Positions 43,673 to 54,840 of a DNA stretch of 64,000 nucleotides are shown here, one piece after another (within the stretch, counting starts at the first letter, position 1; each line of letters opens with the position of its first letter). Under the pieces are notes generated by a model, which ran no database searches, was not told where the DNA came from, and saw nothing but the letters and a program-made list of their open reading frames with translations. The DNA lies in NCBI GenBank assembly GCA_022828595.1, contig JAKGHH010000008.1:21320378-21384377 (forward strand). Reading direction: 5' to 3'. Source of the DNA: Nelumbo lutea (taxonomy: Eukaryota > Streptophyta > Magnoliopsida > Proteales > Nelumbonaceae). The position numbers were made by a program, and so were the translations under genes.

Positions 43673-44999
43673 AAAAACCAAGGAATCAATACTCCACTCC
43701 CATATCTGCTAACTTGTGGTCTAAGTTCTCCTAATTTGCCAGGTGTTATATGGCCTAGGGCCACATTGGATGAGTAACACCTAAAAGAGGACCAAGATTA
43801 AAAAAAAAAAAAACTAGATGAATTTTCAAATTTGCAACTGTTTTTTTATTAGTTATACTTATACCTTTGGACTACTTGCTAGATAACTATGCAAGCCCAG
43901 GTGCATATATTTCAAACCAGGGGTGAAAAGTTGGATTTAGTCCTCACATATTTTGTTATGGGCCCAGGAATAGGATCACGTCATGGGTCGGTCTACGGAG
44001 AAAAGCTCTTGTTTTCCCTTGTTCCTCCCCTTCCTAGTTAAATCTATCTTGGCGTTCTAGAGGGTGATTTGTCCAATAGATCACCAAACTCTTATTTTAC
44101 TCTCTTTCTTGATTGAAATTTTGATATCTTTATTCAATAAATTCAGCTCATTAAATAGAAGATTACAAGAGATAAGAGTCCTCCTAGTCCTCCTTGATAA
44201 TTAAATTGCTTACAGATAAGATAAGAGTAAGAAAGCATATAAGAAAAGGATAAGGTAAGATGAACTGTGGCTAGCTAGATAATTTGATGAGGGTCCCATG
44301 TTATTACTGCTGCCGGCGGCGGTACTTCTTCCCCACGAATGCGTCCATAACATATTTTCTCTGTGGCCTATAAATATGAAATATGAAAGTACTAATTGGG
44401 TTCTCAGAGCCATAAGATTCTTTACAAAGGATGAACAATTTTTTCTTTGGTTTTTCCTGGAGGTTTTTTTTTTTTTTTCTTTTGTTGCTAGTTATAAATC
44501 TCGTAAGTCTTAATAATACTCCCAAAGTAGAAAATTTTAAGAGGAAAACAGATCTTGTCAATAGGTTTGTATAGGAATAATTAGCTTTTAGGCCGAAATC
44601 TCGACATGATCTGGAGATAATGTGGCAGAAAAAGTGTAACCCTTTATAGCATTCTATCAGAGCTGCCAAATGTGAAACTAGCTATTCATGCCAAATCTGT
44701 TCAGTTAATTTAGATTCATCTGATGAATCAGTTCCCAATTTAGCCCCTTAAGGGTATTTGGTAGTGTTCTTTCTGAGGTGTGGGGTTATTTCAAGCAATT
44801 GATCTCACTATGATGTGGTTGAAATCAGGGATCAAAATTTCACATCATATCGGGCCCATATGTATTACATCAGCACTTTCGCAGGTCCTTTTTGGGTTTT
44901 GACCAATTTCAAGAGGTAGGCAGGCCTAAAGCCTATTCCTGATTATTTTTTGTAAAAAAAAAAAAAAACTAAAATAAAAAAAGAATACATGTGGTTAAA
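43673..44999. other. U1 upstream flank and unassigned DNA
   Basis: 43690-43800 matches the U1-2 and U1-4 upstream flanks. A T-tract lies at 44464-44479. Opposed open frames at 44300-44670 have no family resemblance. Confidence 0.5.
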
Positions 45000-46015
45000 A
45001 TTAGCGGTGTCAATGGTATTTAAAATTTTGATTTCAAATTTGAGATTTTATATAATTGAATCGAATTTGGATAATTTGAATATGGTAATTGGTCAAATTT
45101 AGATATCCTATTCATACCAATTAGTTAATGAGATTCAAATTCGGATATGATTTTATTCGATTCAATAAATATCAAAATTCAACTGATTATTTAATTCTTA
45201 TATATAATACATAAAACATAAAATATTTTATATAATAATTAAATTATATAAATAATTTATTCGAATATTAATTTTCAATATCTGTCAGATATCGAATTTT
45301 CTAATCAGATTTGAATTAGAATGTTTACCTGATTCGATACAAATTTGCTCCGTTTACATCATGGTTTTCAAAAATGAACCGAATGGTTGGACCGAAAAAC
45401 CGAGAACCTATCAAGTGATCGGTTTTGTTTTACCCCATAACCGTTATTTCACTAAAAACATTGTCACGTTGATTAGTTGAACCGTCCAATGGTTTTGGCC
45501 TTTTTTAAAATTTTTTATTTTTTATCCAAACAGGTCGTCCGTTCGGTTTTGAATTGTCGAACCATTCGACCCAGGAGCTCGACTTTAAAAACCTTGGTTT
45601 ACACCCCTAGTCAAAACACTCAATACACATAGGACTACAAAACGGGTAGAATTGAATTTAATGAAGGGTATATCCAATCTAATTTGACAAGAAATCCGAA
45701 AATCCAATAAGAATTTTTTCAAGATTATGATTCAAATTCGAATATCTTATTGGATATCCGATTTGATTTGAATTGTAATAAAAATTTTAGTAATATAATA
45801 TGAATAATATATTATTTATATAATATTATAATATATTATAATAATTAATAATAACCAGATTGAATTGAATCATAGCAGATCGGATTTGAATCAAGGTATA
45901 TTCGAATTTAAATTATTAATTAAATGAATCATAAATTATTAATTAAATGAATCAACTTTTTCGATTCAATCCGATTTATTAGGATCAAGGATGTATCAAA
46001 TCTGACTCTTATTAG
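45000..46015. repeat. AT-rich interspersed element(s), interrupted by a MITE
   Basis: 45003-45358 and 45604 onward are rich in GATTCGAATTTG and TATCGAATTT words. The left part ends CTCCGTTTACA, and ACACCCCTAG resumes after the MITE, reconstructing a typical element end. Confidence 0.55.
45359..45597. mobile_element. MITE family C, copy 4, nested, with target duplication
   Basis: Ends CATGGTTTTCAAAAATG and CTTTAAAAACCTTG. GTTTACA flanks it on both sides (45352-45358 and 45597-45603), a 7-8 base target duplication. That length, with the short inverted ends, suggests an hAT-type origin. Confidence 0.8.
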
Positions 46016-47056
46016 ATCAAATTAAGGTTAGAATTGATTCTGATCTCATTTATGAGAATTGTAACTTTGGTTGAAACCACATCACACCCAATAATTCATT
46101 CATTGCAATCTTTGTGCCATGTGGTGTTTTGAAATAGGAAACCAAAAATGAGTGTTATGTAACAAAAGCAAGTGAAACCAAAAACCACACCAAAATAAAT
46201 AAAATTGTTGGTAACATCATCAATGCACATTATTGTGGTCAAATCAATGAGATTTTTCCATGAATGAAGTATGTTATCATACCGATAAAACCAAGTGACC
46301 CACAGAATAACTGTTTGTGATGACAGGTTGAATGGTAAAGCTCGATCCATACAAAAATAGAAGATAACCACAAAAGGAAAGAGTTTCATGAAAGCCCATT
46401 AAGGACACTAGATCAACATCTGTATATTTCAGCATCATCATTATTTGTATTTTAGCAAGGATTAAGGTATTGATATGATATTCCCGATACGAGTTGTATT
46501 CTATCCGTATCCATAATCATAAATACAGGATACGTTACAACTAGATACGTATTTCATGAGTCGTATGTATTGGTACAATATCGGATCGTATCACACCAAT
46601 ATAGAGGTGTATCTGTGTATAGTTTGACAAAATTATACATTAATTACTTTTAGATTGTTTTTCATCTTTAATACAAGTTAAAAAATAATATTATGAAAAC
46701 TGAAATAAATGATTTAAGATTTAATTTTTTCAAAAAACTTAATAAAAACTAAAAATTATAAAAATAATATATTTTATCTACCTTAGATTATTTATATATT
46801 TTATTTTACACATAATTATATGTTAAAAATGAAAACATAGTTATATTGTTAAAAATGAAATGAATAATTTAAAATTTAATTCTCAAAAGATTTAATAAAA
46901 ACTGAAAATTAAATATAATTTATTTTATTTACCCTAAATAATTCATTCTGGTGTCTTTCAGCAGGCTCCAATCATGGCAAAGAGAGTGGAACCGACATAA
47001 ATGACCTCATTAAATAGAAAAACGTAAAATAAATGAATGGTTTTAATTTGCTTTGT
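46016..47056. other. AT-rich intergenic DNA
   Basis: 46455-46620 is an ATACG-rich repeat (GATACGTATTTCATGAG) related to 40715-40920. 46620-46940 is very AT-rich. No gene recognised. Confidence 0.45.
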
Positions 47057-47183
47057 TGGAAAATCTCAAGAAAGAGAATAGCCCTCCAAATATAGGCGTA
47101 CGCCGCTTGGAGGAGCACACGGTATTCTTTAGTAAAAGGCGAAAGCATAGTTCACGCTGTGCTCAGCAAGCAGCAGTGTGAGA
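47057..47183 (-). pseudogene. U5: U5 snRNA copy with altered Sm site (U5c)
   Basis: Loop 1 CGCCTTTTACTAAAGA is intact on the minus strand. One base of the flanking stem is changed (CTATGCTTT for CTATTCTTT). The Sm site reads TATATTTGG instead of TATTTTTGG, the second stem is shortened, and the 3' stem-loop is weakened (TTTTCC instead of TTGCCCC). The promoter is present. Sm binding is probably weak. Confidence 0.83.
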
Positions 47184-47205
47184 TTAAAATTAACCCAGAA
47201 GCATG

Positions 47206-47257
47206 TGATATAGGGGCGTTGGTGAGTGGTCTTCTCCTCTCTTAACCGATATGGGAT
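47206..47257 (-). promoter_or_regulatory. U5c promoter
   Basis: Minus-strand ATCCCATATCGG (47246-47257) and CTATATCA (47206-47213), 32 bases apart as in U5a. Confidence 0.7.
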
Positions 47258-48247
47258 ATTGGGATGGAACTCTCTGATAACCATCTACGAGGTAGGGTGT
47301 CTGCTCTCACGCTCTGTTTTCTGAATATTCATATTAAACGATCCAGCTGCTGAAGCCAATCCTTTGAGACATATATAGACTACGCTGCTTACTTTAACAT
47401 ATCAGCTGATTTAAGTGATTATAATATAAACACCGTAACTTTTCCCAAATAAAAGGAATCCAAATGAAGTTAAATGACCCGCAACTGAATTGATCAACGT
47501 AGTGACATTTTACTCAGAAGGTATAATACAGGGGAAGTGGGTCACACTTGTAAGGAGTATAATCACTAATGTAGTCATCTCTAATTGACTCAAAAAAAAA
47601 TTGAAAAGCTAAGAAATTTTCTGACAAAGAAAAGAAATTTCCTAGAAGGAAAACCTACACAAGCTTTGGTTCAAGTGAACCTTCTGCTTCTTGTATTAGT
47701 AATTTGATTTTGACATAGAATTTAGAAAGAAACCATATTTAACCATGTAATGACCATTTAAGACCAATCCCCAACTTCAAATCTCACAGTTTTGAGTTAA
47801 TGACAGATGAGTTGGGGCTCACATTCTCTACTCATTATGACCACCTCTGCTGAGGCCATCAACTTCAATTGCTACAAATTTGTGAGGAATCCTAGGATTC
47901 TAATAAGCAACAGTTCTACATCTGCATTGTAATATAGATATGGTTTAATTTTATGGGTCTCGTCATGTCTAGCGCACAGCAGGTGTAGCAGAGTTGAGCC
48001 AACTGAACCTTGGAAACACAAAAATTAATGCGAAGTTTTTATAGATAACTTATCACTTGTCAAATTAAATGAAAAACAGAATCCCCTAAAGTAAGATTAA
48101 GGTGGCGAAGTGTTGGCGGGAATATAAACTGGGATTAAAATATCTACATCTTTTGCAGAGTCACAACAACAAAGAACTTTTGCTGTTTGGCGGAAAAAGA
48201 GTGAAGAAACGGTCATCAGTTGCCTAATACAAGAAACTTAGAGCAGA
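47258..48247. other. Intergenic, nothing recognised
   Basis: No repeat family or gene assigned. Confidence 0.4.
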
Positions 48248-48297
48248 AGAATTGGTAGGGTGCGCCGGGCCCATGCAGTAGTGCAACACGCATGGGG
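48248..48297 (-). pseudogene. U2: U2 snRNA 3'-end relic (U2f)
   Basis: Only the last 45-50 bases of U2 remain (CCCATGCGTGTTGCACTAC, GGCCCGGCGCACCC on the minus strand) plus its short 3' flank CTACCAATTC. It joins directly to the U2-flank family (GGTGAAGAAATTTC). Confidence 0.85.
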
Positions 48298-49215
48298 AGG
48301 TGAAGAAATTTCAATCCTCCCTTAGTTCTGATTTTCCACAGCTGCTAGTCTGCTAGTGCTACTCTATTACAACATGTAGACCTTATTCCAGAGCTGAGTC
48401 TCACATGTAAAGAAATTTCAGTCCTCCCCACTATCTTTTCACTTAATTATTAAACCCTTGCTTTTATTCTCTACTAGTTCCAAATTACTTAACTAATAAA
48501 AGCTTGTTTATTGCATTTGTGCTCTATATTTATGGTATGTTCTGTTATTCAGTTTGTTGTATTAAATTAATTATCCTATACAATGCTTCATACTTGGATA
48601 AAGATTTATTAGATCACTAGGGGGGGGATAAAGTACAGAATTTGATCTGTATACTGAAAACACAACTTATAAAAGATGATTGTTATAAAGCGTAAAGAAA
48701 CAAAACATATCTTTCTATCTAAGTCTTCAAATTGATTCTGCTTGATAGAAATAGAAATGAACCAGAATAGAATGCAAAACCAACCAACCGACCAATTGGA
48801 CAACACTAGAGAGTGATAAGTTGATATAATTATATTTACCCTTTCCCTACAGTTCTAATATGGATTAGAACTGAATTGCAAGAATCAATACTAATATGCA
48901 TTCAGCACCAACTAAGAAGTACTTTACAGGAAGGATTATATACATTGTAGAATTCTCTTTTTGGAACACTTCATAAATGAGAACAGAAACTGCAGAAAAG
49001 ATATTGGGTATCATCCATGATGACCTGCAAATCATGATAAAAGGTACTCTTCTGCTCTGAAATGACCAATTTAAAAGGTAATGTCTTAATTTAATCTCTT
49101 CATTAACAAAACAGGTTAAACAGACTTTGGCAACATTGCTGTGGTTTTGAGGATTTGAGGTGCGAAAATACTTTTTCAGAAGCTCTTAAAATCATATTTA
49201 CCAATGACGTTTTGT
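48298..49215. repeat. snRNA-block flank between U2f and U5d
   Basis: 48300-48450 matches 42240-42410. 48890-49200 matches 21990-22400 and 42990-43260. A G run lies at 48620-48628. Confidence 0.7.
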
Positions 49216-49348
49216 TGGAGCAATCTCATCAATGAGAAAGGCTCCCCAAAAATAGGTGTATGACACTTTGAGCAGAAGCACACTAGTATTCTTTAGTAAA
49301 AGGCAAAAGAATAGTCTGCTTTGTGCTCACCACAATGCTGAGTGAATT
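49216..49348 (-). pseudogene. U5: U5 snRNA pseudogene (U5d)
   Basis: Minus-strand loop 1 reads TGCCTTTTACTAAAG (first C lost), the Sm site TATTTTTGG is kept, the 3' stem is GAGC/GCTC, and several stem bases are changed. The upstream element has decayed to AGTCTCACATCTG and the TATA to CTATGTCA. Likely inactive. Confidence 0.83.
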
Positions 49349-49369
49349 AGAATTATAGCCAAAAGCATC

Positions 49370-49421
49370 TGACATAGAATCTAATGGTCAGTGGAGTCCT
49401 CTCACCCAACAGATGTGAGAC
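49370..49421 (-). promoter_or_regulatory. U5d promoter remnant
   Basis: Minus-strand AGTCTCACATCTG (49409-49421) and CTATGTCA (49370-49377). The spacing is kept but both boxes have changes. Confidence 0.5.
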
Positions 49422-49685
49422 TCCTAGATACCACGAGTAGCCTACTCTCATCCAAGATCCTAAACTTCAGTTCAAATTAGGATCCAACATAAACTGATTG
49501 TTCAAGTTTGAATTTGATCCCATTAAGAGTGACCTGAATTCGATTCGGTTTAGGGTAGGATAACCTATTGCAGGTCAATTGATCAGACTTATCCTTGCAA
49601 AAAAGAAAGCAAGCTCTTGTTTCATGGAAAACAACTTAAACAAAAGTTTATCCACTATGAGCTATAGGCTTGACGAGGAAATGAA
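49422..49685. other. Intergenic, partly repeated at 14935-15040
   Basis: 49570-49675 matches 14935-15040. Otherwise unassigned. Confidence 0.45.
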
Positions 49686-50386
49686 TTAGTTTAGATGACC
49701 TAAGTTGTGGAATTTGTGGTTTTGACAAGGAATCCATTGACCATCTCTGTATTCATTGCAAGTTTTCTTGGAGAATATGGTCTCATTTACTTTATGTTGT
49801 TGGTGTTTTTTGGGTAATGCTGTGACCAGTAAAGGATCTGTTACAAAGCTGGCACCTTCTGGGCTTATCAAAAAGAAGGCAAATACATTTAGAGATCTAT
49901 TCCAGCAAAAGTAATCAGCACTATATGGTCAAAAAGAAATGATAGAACTTTTGGAAAAGAGAAGAAGAATCCTGAGGTGTTGATCAATGTATTGTGGCAA
50001 GATTAGCATCTTGGCTATCTGTCCTACCTAATTTCTGTAATCAGAACAAGTTTCTGATGCTTAATTCAGTTAGTCTGTGGGATCTCTGACCACTTCTATT
50101 GGGGGTGAACTGGTTTATGGTTTTCTTCCCTCTTTATATGGAGTACGGCTTCAGTCAGTGTAATGCCCTTTCGAACAGCCTTGCATTGGAAATATCTCTA
50201 TAGTTATGTGCTTTATTTCATGGGGAGATATTTTCCAATGCAAGGTTGCAAGAGACTGTTTGAACGGTGTGAACACGGGCTTGCATTGACCAAAGCCAAA
50301 TTCATTTGTATGACTATTATATTCATAAATAAAGTTTACCTTAACTTTTTGAAAAAAAGAAAAAAAAAAGAAAGAAAGAAAGAAAC
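49686..50386 (+). mobile_element. L1-type LINE 3' end with poly(A)
   Basis: The plus strand encodes SCGICGFDKESIDHLCIHC and KVISTIWSKRNDRTFG, the C-x2-C-x7-H-x4-C zinc finger and following segment at the C-terminus of plant L1 reverse transcriptases. A frameshift lies near 49820 and another near 49908. The element ends in an A-rich tail (50350-50386). 50165-50270 contains an inverted TTGCATTGGAAATAT motif, possibly a later insertion. Only about 700 bases remain. Confidence 0.82.
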
Positions 50387-50457
50387 TATGAGTTACAGGC
50401 TTGGCCTTTTTAATATGAACATATGGCATTAAATTGTAGTCTCAAATATGGCCACCA

Positions 50458-50719
50458 GGCTGTGTTTGGTTGCAATGCAAATAGATTTGCACTGATGCAA
50501 AACTATGGCAATACAAATGATTTGAGTATAAATTCTGACCTGTTTTTGTTTCAAATTTTAGCTTATTTTGTTTGATTGCAGTACAAAAGAAATTAAGAAA
50601 TCAAGTAGAATAAAATAAAACTCAAAACTAAACTAAACGAGAATTTGCATTTTTTTTCATTTGCACTCCCATGCATTTATACTAGTGCGAATAAAATTGC
50701 ACAGCAACCAAACACAGCC
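50458..50719. mobile_element. MITE family F, copy 3
   Basis: GGCTGTGTTTGGTTGCAATG and GCAACCAAACACAGCC are inverted termini. The best-preserved copy of this family here. Confidence 0.85.
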
Positions 50720-51049
50720 ACAATAGAAATTCAAGGTACAAAAATCCAACTATCCAAGGTTCATAATCTCTTCTAGGCCTGCCCTACAAATCAACCATCA
50801 ACTATGATTACTCCTTCAGTGGAAAACCCAACTAACAGACCTATCCATTTCCAAACCGCTCACCATTTTGTGATGTCTCAACCTCCACAAAATAGCAAGT
50901 ACTATGTTGGGGGGTGCAGAAAAATCAATTTAACATCATGTAGACTGAATGCTCATGTACATAATGGTGCCAATGAACTAGTTTTGGGTTGGGCCCATCC
51001 AAATCAATTTAGACAAATTGAATAGACCTATAAGACATATTGAATTGAA
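50720..51049. other. Intergenic, nothing recognised
   Basis: AT-rich; one short open frame without family resemblance. Confidence 0.4.
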
Positions 51050-51376
51050 CCTGTCCAGATTTAATGGTCCAAAGTATTTATTGGATTGGATTGGACCTGG
51101 TCCATTGTAATGGTTTTATATTGGATTGGGTCAGATTGAATTGATATCTGGTCCATTGATAGAAGATAAGTATACAAGTGACAATGGACCAGGATTGGGT
51201 TGGAACCAATCTACACCAAAACTGATTTAAACAGATTGGATGGTCCCGACATTGAATTAGACCAGTCCAAAATATTCTATTCATTGGATTGGATTGGATT
51301 GGACTTGATCCATCTATAGTGGACTCATATTGGATCGGATCATTTTGAACCAAATCCAGCCCAATTGACACCTCTA
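51050..51376. repeat. Interspersed repeat, GGATTGGATT family, copy 3 (inverted)
   Basis: TTTATTGGATTGGATTGGACC to CCAGCCCAATTGACACC. Reverse orientation relative to the copy at 6112. Confidence 0.65.
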
Positions 51377-52251
51377 CATGTACATAACCTACCTCTGCAC
51401 ACTCCCATATAGCGTGGGACAAGAAGATAAGTGAGAAGAACATATCATAGAAAATTCCTCTCCTCTTGCAGGAACTTAAACTATCAGTTCTAATTTTAGT
51501 GGCTTACATTTCACACTTTCTAAGAAATCAGCATGTTATGATTAATTTGGAGCTTTTATGCAACTATTTGAAATTATTGCCATTTCCTGAAGCAATCGTG
51601 CCATATCAGCACCACGTAGGAAAAAATGGTGCTCCAGGAAATAGCCATCTATTTGGAACCGTTTTTTATAGAAAACAGTGCTCTAAGCCATGCCTTGGAA
51701 ATTGGGAAGGCATGGCTTAGAGCAACACCAAATTTGGCATTTTCTGAAATTGCAACTCTTTGCTACCAACAGGGCAGTGACGTGACACTGGATAATGGGT
51801 AGAAGTGCAGAAAACATTTCCTGGAGCATTGATACCTAACAGAAAAAGTTGTTGTTGCTCCAGGAAACGTCTTACCTGAGAGTAACGATTCCAAACAAAA
51901 AAAAAGAAGACACCATTTTTTCACCCACACATCAGCCACACCGTTTTCTGCTGCTGCATCGATGCCAAACATATACTAAAAGCTTTTGTTTTTTTATGGA
52001 TCCATTAACTTTTAGGTTCCGATTCATTCCTGAATCCTGACCAAATACATGTGGAAAAGCCATATTTTTCAGTTGACACTGTAATCCCCAAAAGCAAGAT
52101 TTTCTTCCCTGTTTCCCTGATAGCAGACAGATGGTTCTGTAAATGCAATACAATGAATTTGGATCTGTAAACAAATAGCCCAGATTCAGATTTGCATAAA
52201 AAATGTTGATCCTGATGCTAAAAATATAAAACTTGAACCTAAAAGATTGAC
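51377..52251. other. Intergenic with a strong hairpin
   Basis: A perfect 17-bp inverted repeat (51680-51696 and 51707-51723) with a 10-base loop is the clearest feature. GGTGCTCCAGGAAATAG and GCTCCAGGAAACGTC recur around it. No gene recognised. Confidence 0.6.
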
Positions 52252-52399
52252 AGTGGCCACGCGAACGCGTATCCCCACTGCCACAAATAATGACGTACAC
52301 TCTCCCACTTGCGCAGATGTGCAAGCACCCGTCCCTAATGCAGTGGAGGTCGCAAGCATGGGCCTTTTTGATCACCCATTGACCCGTTCAGGTAAGTAT
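52252..52399 (-). pseudogene. U1: U1 snRNA pseudogene (U1-6)
   Basis: 5' end ATACTTACCTGAACGGG and loop GATCAAAAAGGCCC are kept, but the first stem-loop partner is altered (CATGCTTGCGACC for CATGGCCTAGGTTGGCGACC), and the stem-loop II to III region has deletions (GGGACGGGTGCTTGCACATC). The Sm-region sequence is TTATTTGTGG. A recognisable USE is not present. Non-functional. Confidence 0.83.
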
Positions 52400-52457
52400 A
52401 TTTTCCTTTTCTTCTATTATCTTAGTGTGATACTTGATCGAGAGAGAATCAGGTGAA

Positions 52458-52605
52458 ACTAATGGAGGTGAAAACAGTTTTAAGGGGTGCAGAAGAAACC
52501 CATCAAACAGAACAAGCAGGGGAGATTTCTGAAGAAGGTGGTAGACTATCTCAACTCCATTGATTCTTCATTCTCCACCGTCCAATTCTCCTCCACATAT
52601 AACCA
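52458..52605 (+). pseudogene. Fragment of an unidentified small protein gene, copy 2
   Basis: Second copy of 28190-28335. QKKPIKQNKQGRFLKKVV and DYLNSIDSSFSTVQFS are readable in one frame. An upstream ATG (MEVKTVLRG) is one frame away, so a base change has broken it. The family is not recognised. Confidence 0.45.
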
Positions 52606-52686
52606 GATCCTCTAATTCAAGGCCTATCTACAGTCTGAAAAGGGTGATTAGAGCAGTTTCAACAAGAAAGTTAACAACAATAACCA

Positions 52687-52913
52687 ATGTTTTTAAAATC
52701 GGATTGGATAGGAAACCATTCCCGGATTGAATGGTTTGGCCATCTCATCCAAACGGACGGCCTGCTCTGACAAAGATTAAAAAACAGCCAATAATTGTTC
52801 TCAGGTTGAACGGTTCGATGGTTCAACCACCTGAATCAATTATTCACTGACCAGATCATCAGTTTTGACCAAAAAGCAGTTTTAAGGTAAAACGGTCCGA
52901 TTTTAAAAACATT
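52687..52913. mobile_element. MITE family C, copy 5, with a visible empty site
   Basis: CAATGTTTTTAAAATCGG and CCGATTTTAAAAACATTG are near-perfect inverted termini. The paralogous stretch at about 28405-28440 lacks it. Confidence 0.85.
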
Positions 52914-53785
52914 GAAAAAAAGCAATCAAACAACAGATGGTGGGGGAAAAAACAATCTATTGAAGGTTGTCATCCTGAAGCGGATAATTTTGGGTCCAGA
53001 AATTTCTGGACACTTTGAGATGGTGAAGCACATGAAACACAAAAACTGTCATCGTCCTTGCTTGGGGTTGGGGATGATGTCCAAATTATCAAATGTCCTA
53101 CCACCAGACTCCATACGGTTAATAACCTAGTAGCAGTGAAAGAGCACATAATAATTTTGGTGAGTCCTCCAGAATTTTCCATCACTTATGCATAAGACCA
53201 TAACAACAGTTTATTAAAAATATTCATGTATAAATCCAAATTCTAGTTAATTTGGTGGGATACTGAAATATGGTGTTCTTGGTTCTTATTTCAGCCAAAG
53301 AGATGCCTAAGACGAAGCTGCAGAAGTGTTGTAATGTATCTTCTCATGTTATTTCTTGTTTGTGAAGCGTGGGTTGAATAACCTTTGGCATCATTTCTGA
53401 AATAGTGCATTTGGTTTGTGGAAGTTCAGAATGGATCCATCTGTTTGGTTGGGGGGGATCAAAATCTAATTCCTATTCTTGGTGGGTGGAATGGCATTCC
53501 CCATTTGAGGGAATGGTCATTCTCTCCCCCTCTCCCTGGGATGAGCACATTCTGATTCCAATTCTGACTGAACCAAATGCACCCTTACTTTCTTTTTTAC
53601 CAAGTCTTAAACAATTATCACCAAAATGTTGGCATCTGAGTTTTTTAACGAGAATGGAATAATGCAGTTTTTTTATTTTTTTAAAGGTTGAATGGGATAA
53701 TGCAGCTAACCTCTATTGGGACAAGTTTCTCACGTAATGACATAAAAGAAATTTCATTTCTATTTAACTTTTTAATGACAAATTT
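52914..53785. repeat. Co-duplicated spacer plus GGAATCCC-type repeat
   Basis: 52914-53150 continues the match to 28430-28640. 53404-53587 is the second copy of the 40925-41110 repeat. The rest is unassigned. Confidence 0.6.
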
Positions 53786-54058
53786 TACAACGAGCTGGTG
53801 GGTGAGAGACCTCGTGATTTGTGAAGGATGCAAATGTTCAGGTTGATGCGCGTCCTTTCAACCAATGGTGCCTCGAGTTTCAACCATGTTCTGAGGAACT
53901 TGAGAAGCATCAACAAGGTCAGAAACTTGATCCTCAGCTTGAAGAGCAGTTTTCAGTAATAGCCGTTCATTGGCTGGAATTGCATCTCGTGCTTCTCAGC
54001 CTGGTCAAATGTGGTCAAGTTGATGGAGGTCAGGGAACTGGAGTTCTAAATGGGTTTT
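53786..54058 (+). pseudogene. RPS8: Ribosomal protein eS8 (RPS8) 3' fragment 4
   Basis: Reads NNELV, NVQVDARPFNQWCLEF, then EELEKHQQGQKLDPQLEEQF, then frameshifted remnants of RPGQCGRADG, ending GTGVLNGF. About 35-40 residues between QWYL and EKRQ of normal eS8 are missing. The C-terminal KKGKGAA tail is gone, and the sequence joins the eS8 3' flank at 54052. Confidence 0.85.
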
Positions 54059-54840
54059 AGTTCATTCATGACTGTAGATCAATTTAAATGGGTCTTGGTT
54101 CATTCATCTACTTCTCTTTTTCTCTAAATTCACTGCCCATCTATCCTTGAATGAATTTTTTAACCAAAAACAGAAAAAAGAAAGAAATCTTAAACTAAAA
54201 AAACACCATAAAACAATACAAGAACCCAGGATTTTTTCTTTTTTTTGGTCTTGTTGATTGATAACAGAAGTTTTTTGTTGACAAGGAAGCAACATACCGA
54301 TGGATATGAGGTCCAGATAAATTTTGACTCTAAAGACAGCCAAACTTAGCAAAGACGTGAAGGAGTCTCCCTTGATCTACAATAGTTGTATTCTTATCTC
54401 CAGGTTCTGGCTCAGCTCAACGAATTTTACCACTCAGACAAGGCCAACTAGTTCTCTCTCAACTCCGCCACAAGACGTCCCAACCAGGAGTAATAACGGT
54501 GGCAACAACCACCGGATAACAGCTTCAGAATCAAAGTTGATTGTGCCAATTAACACACTCAGACATCGGCAAGATAAATCTGTAGCAAGTGCGGCGAGCA
54601 CATGGCAGGCATAGCTAGCACAATTCCCAAATGCACCCCACAAAAATCAGAAGCTTCTAAGCCTTCAAGGAAGAGCTCCCCCAGATTTCAAGCTATTTAA
54701 TCTAAGGAGACACTCCGAAAATATGCCAGCTCTAATCCAATTGATCATGGCAATTTGATCGACGAATACAGACTACAGAGTTCAGGTTGCAAGGATATTA
54801 TCAGCTACTCATCAAGAATAACTAATCGTGGATTGGTTAC
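54059..54840. repeat. Co-duplicated eS8-U1 spacer, second copy
   Basis: Collinear with 29800-30660: GAGGTCCAGATAAATTTTGAC, ATCTACAATAGTTGTATTC, CTCCAGGTTCTGGCTCAGC, CAACCACCGGATAAC. Confidence 0.75.

Noticed and set aside
50163..50432. Opposed 89- and 92-codon frames
   Set aside because: They overlap the LINE 3' untranslated region, an inverted repeat and its poly(A) tail.
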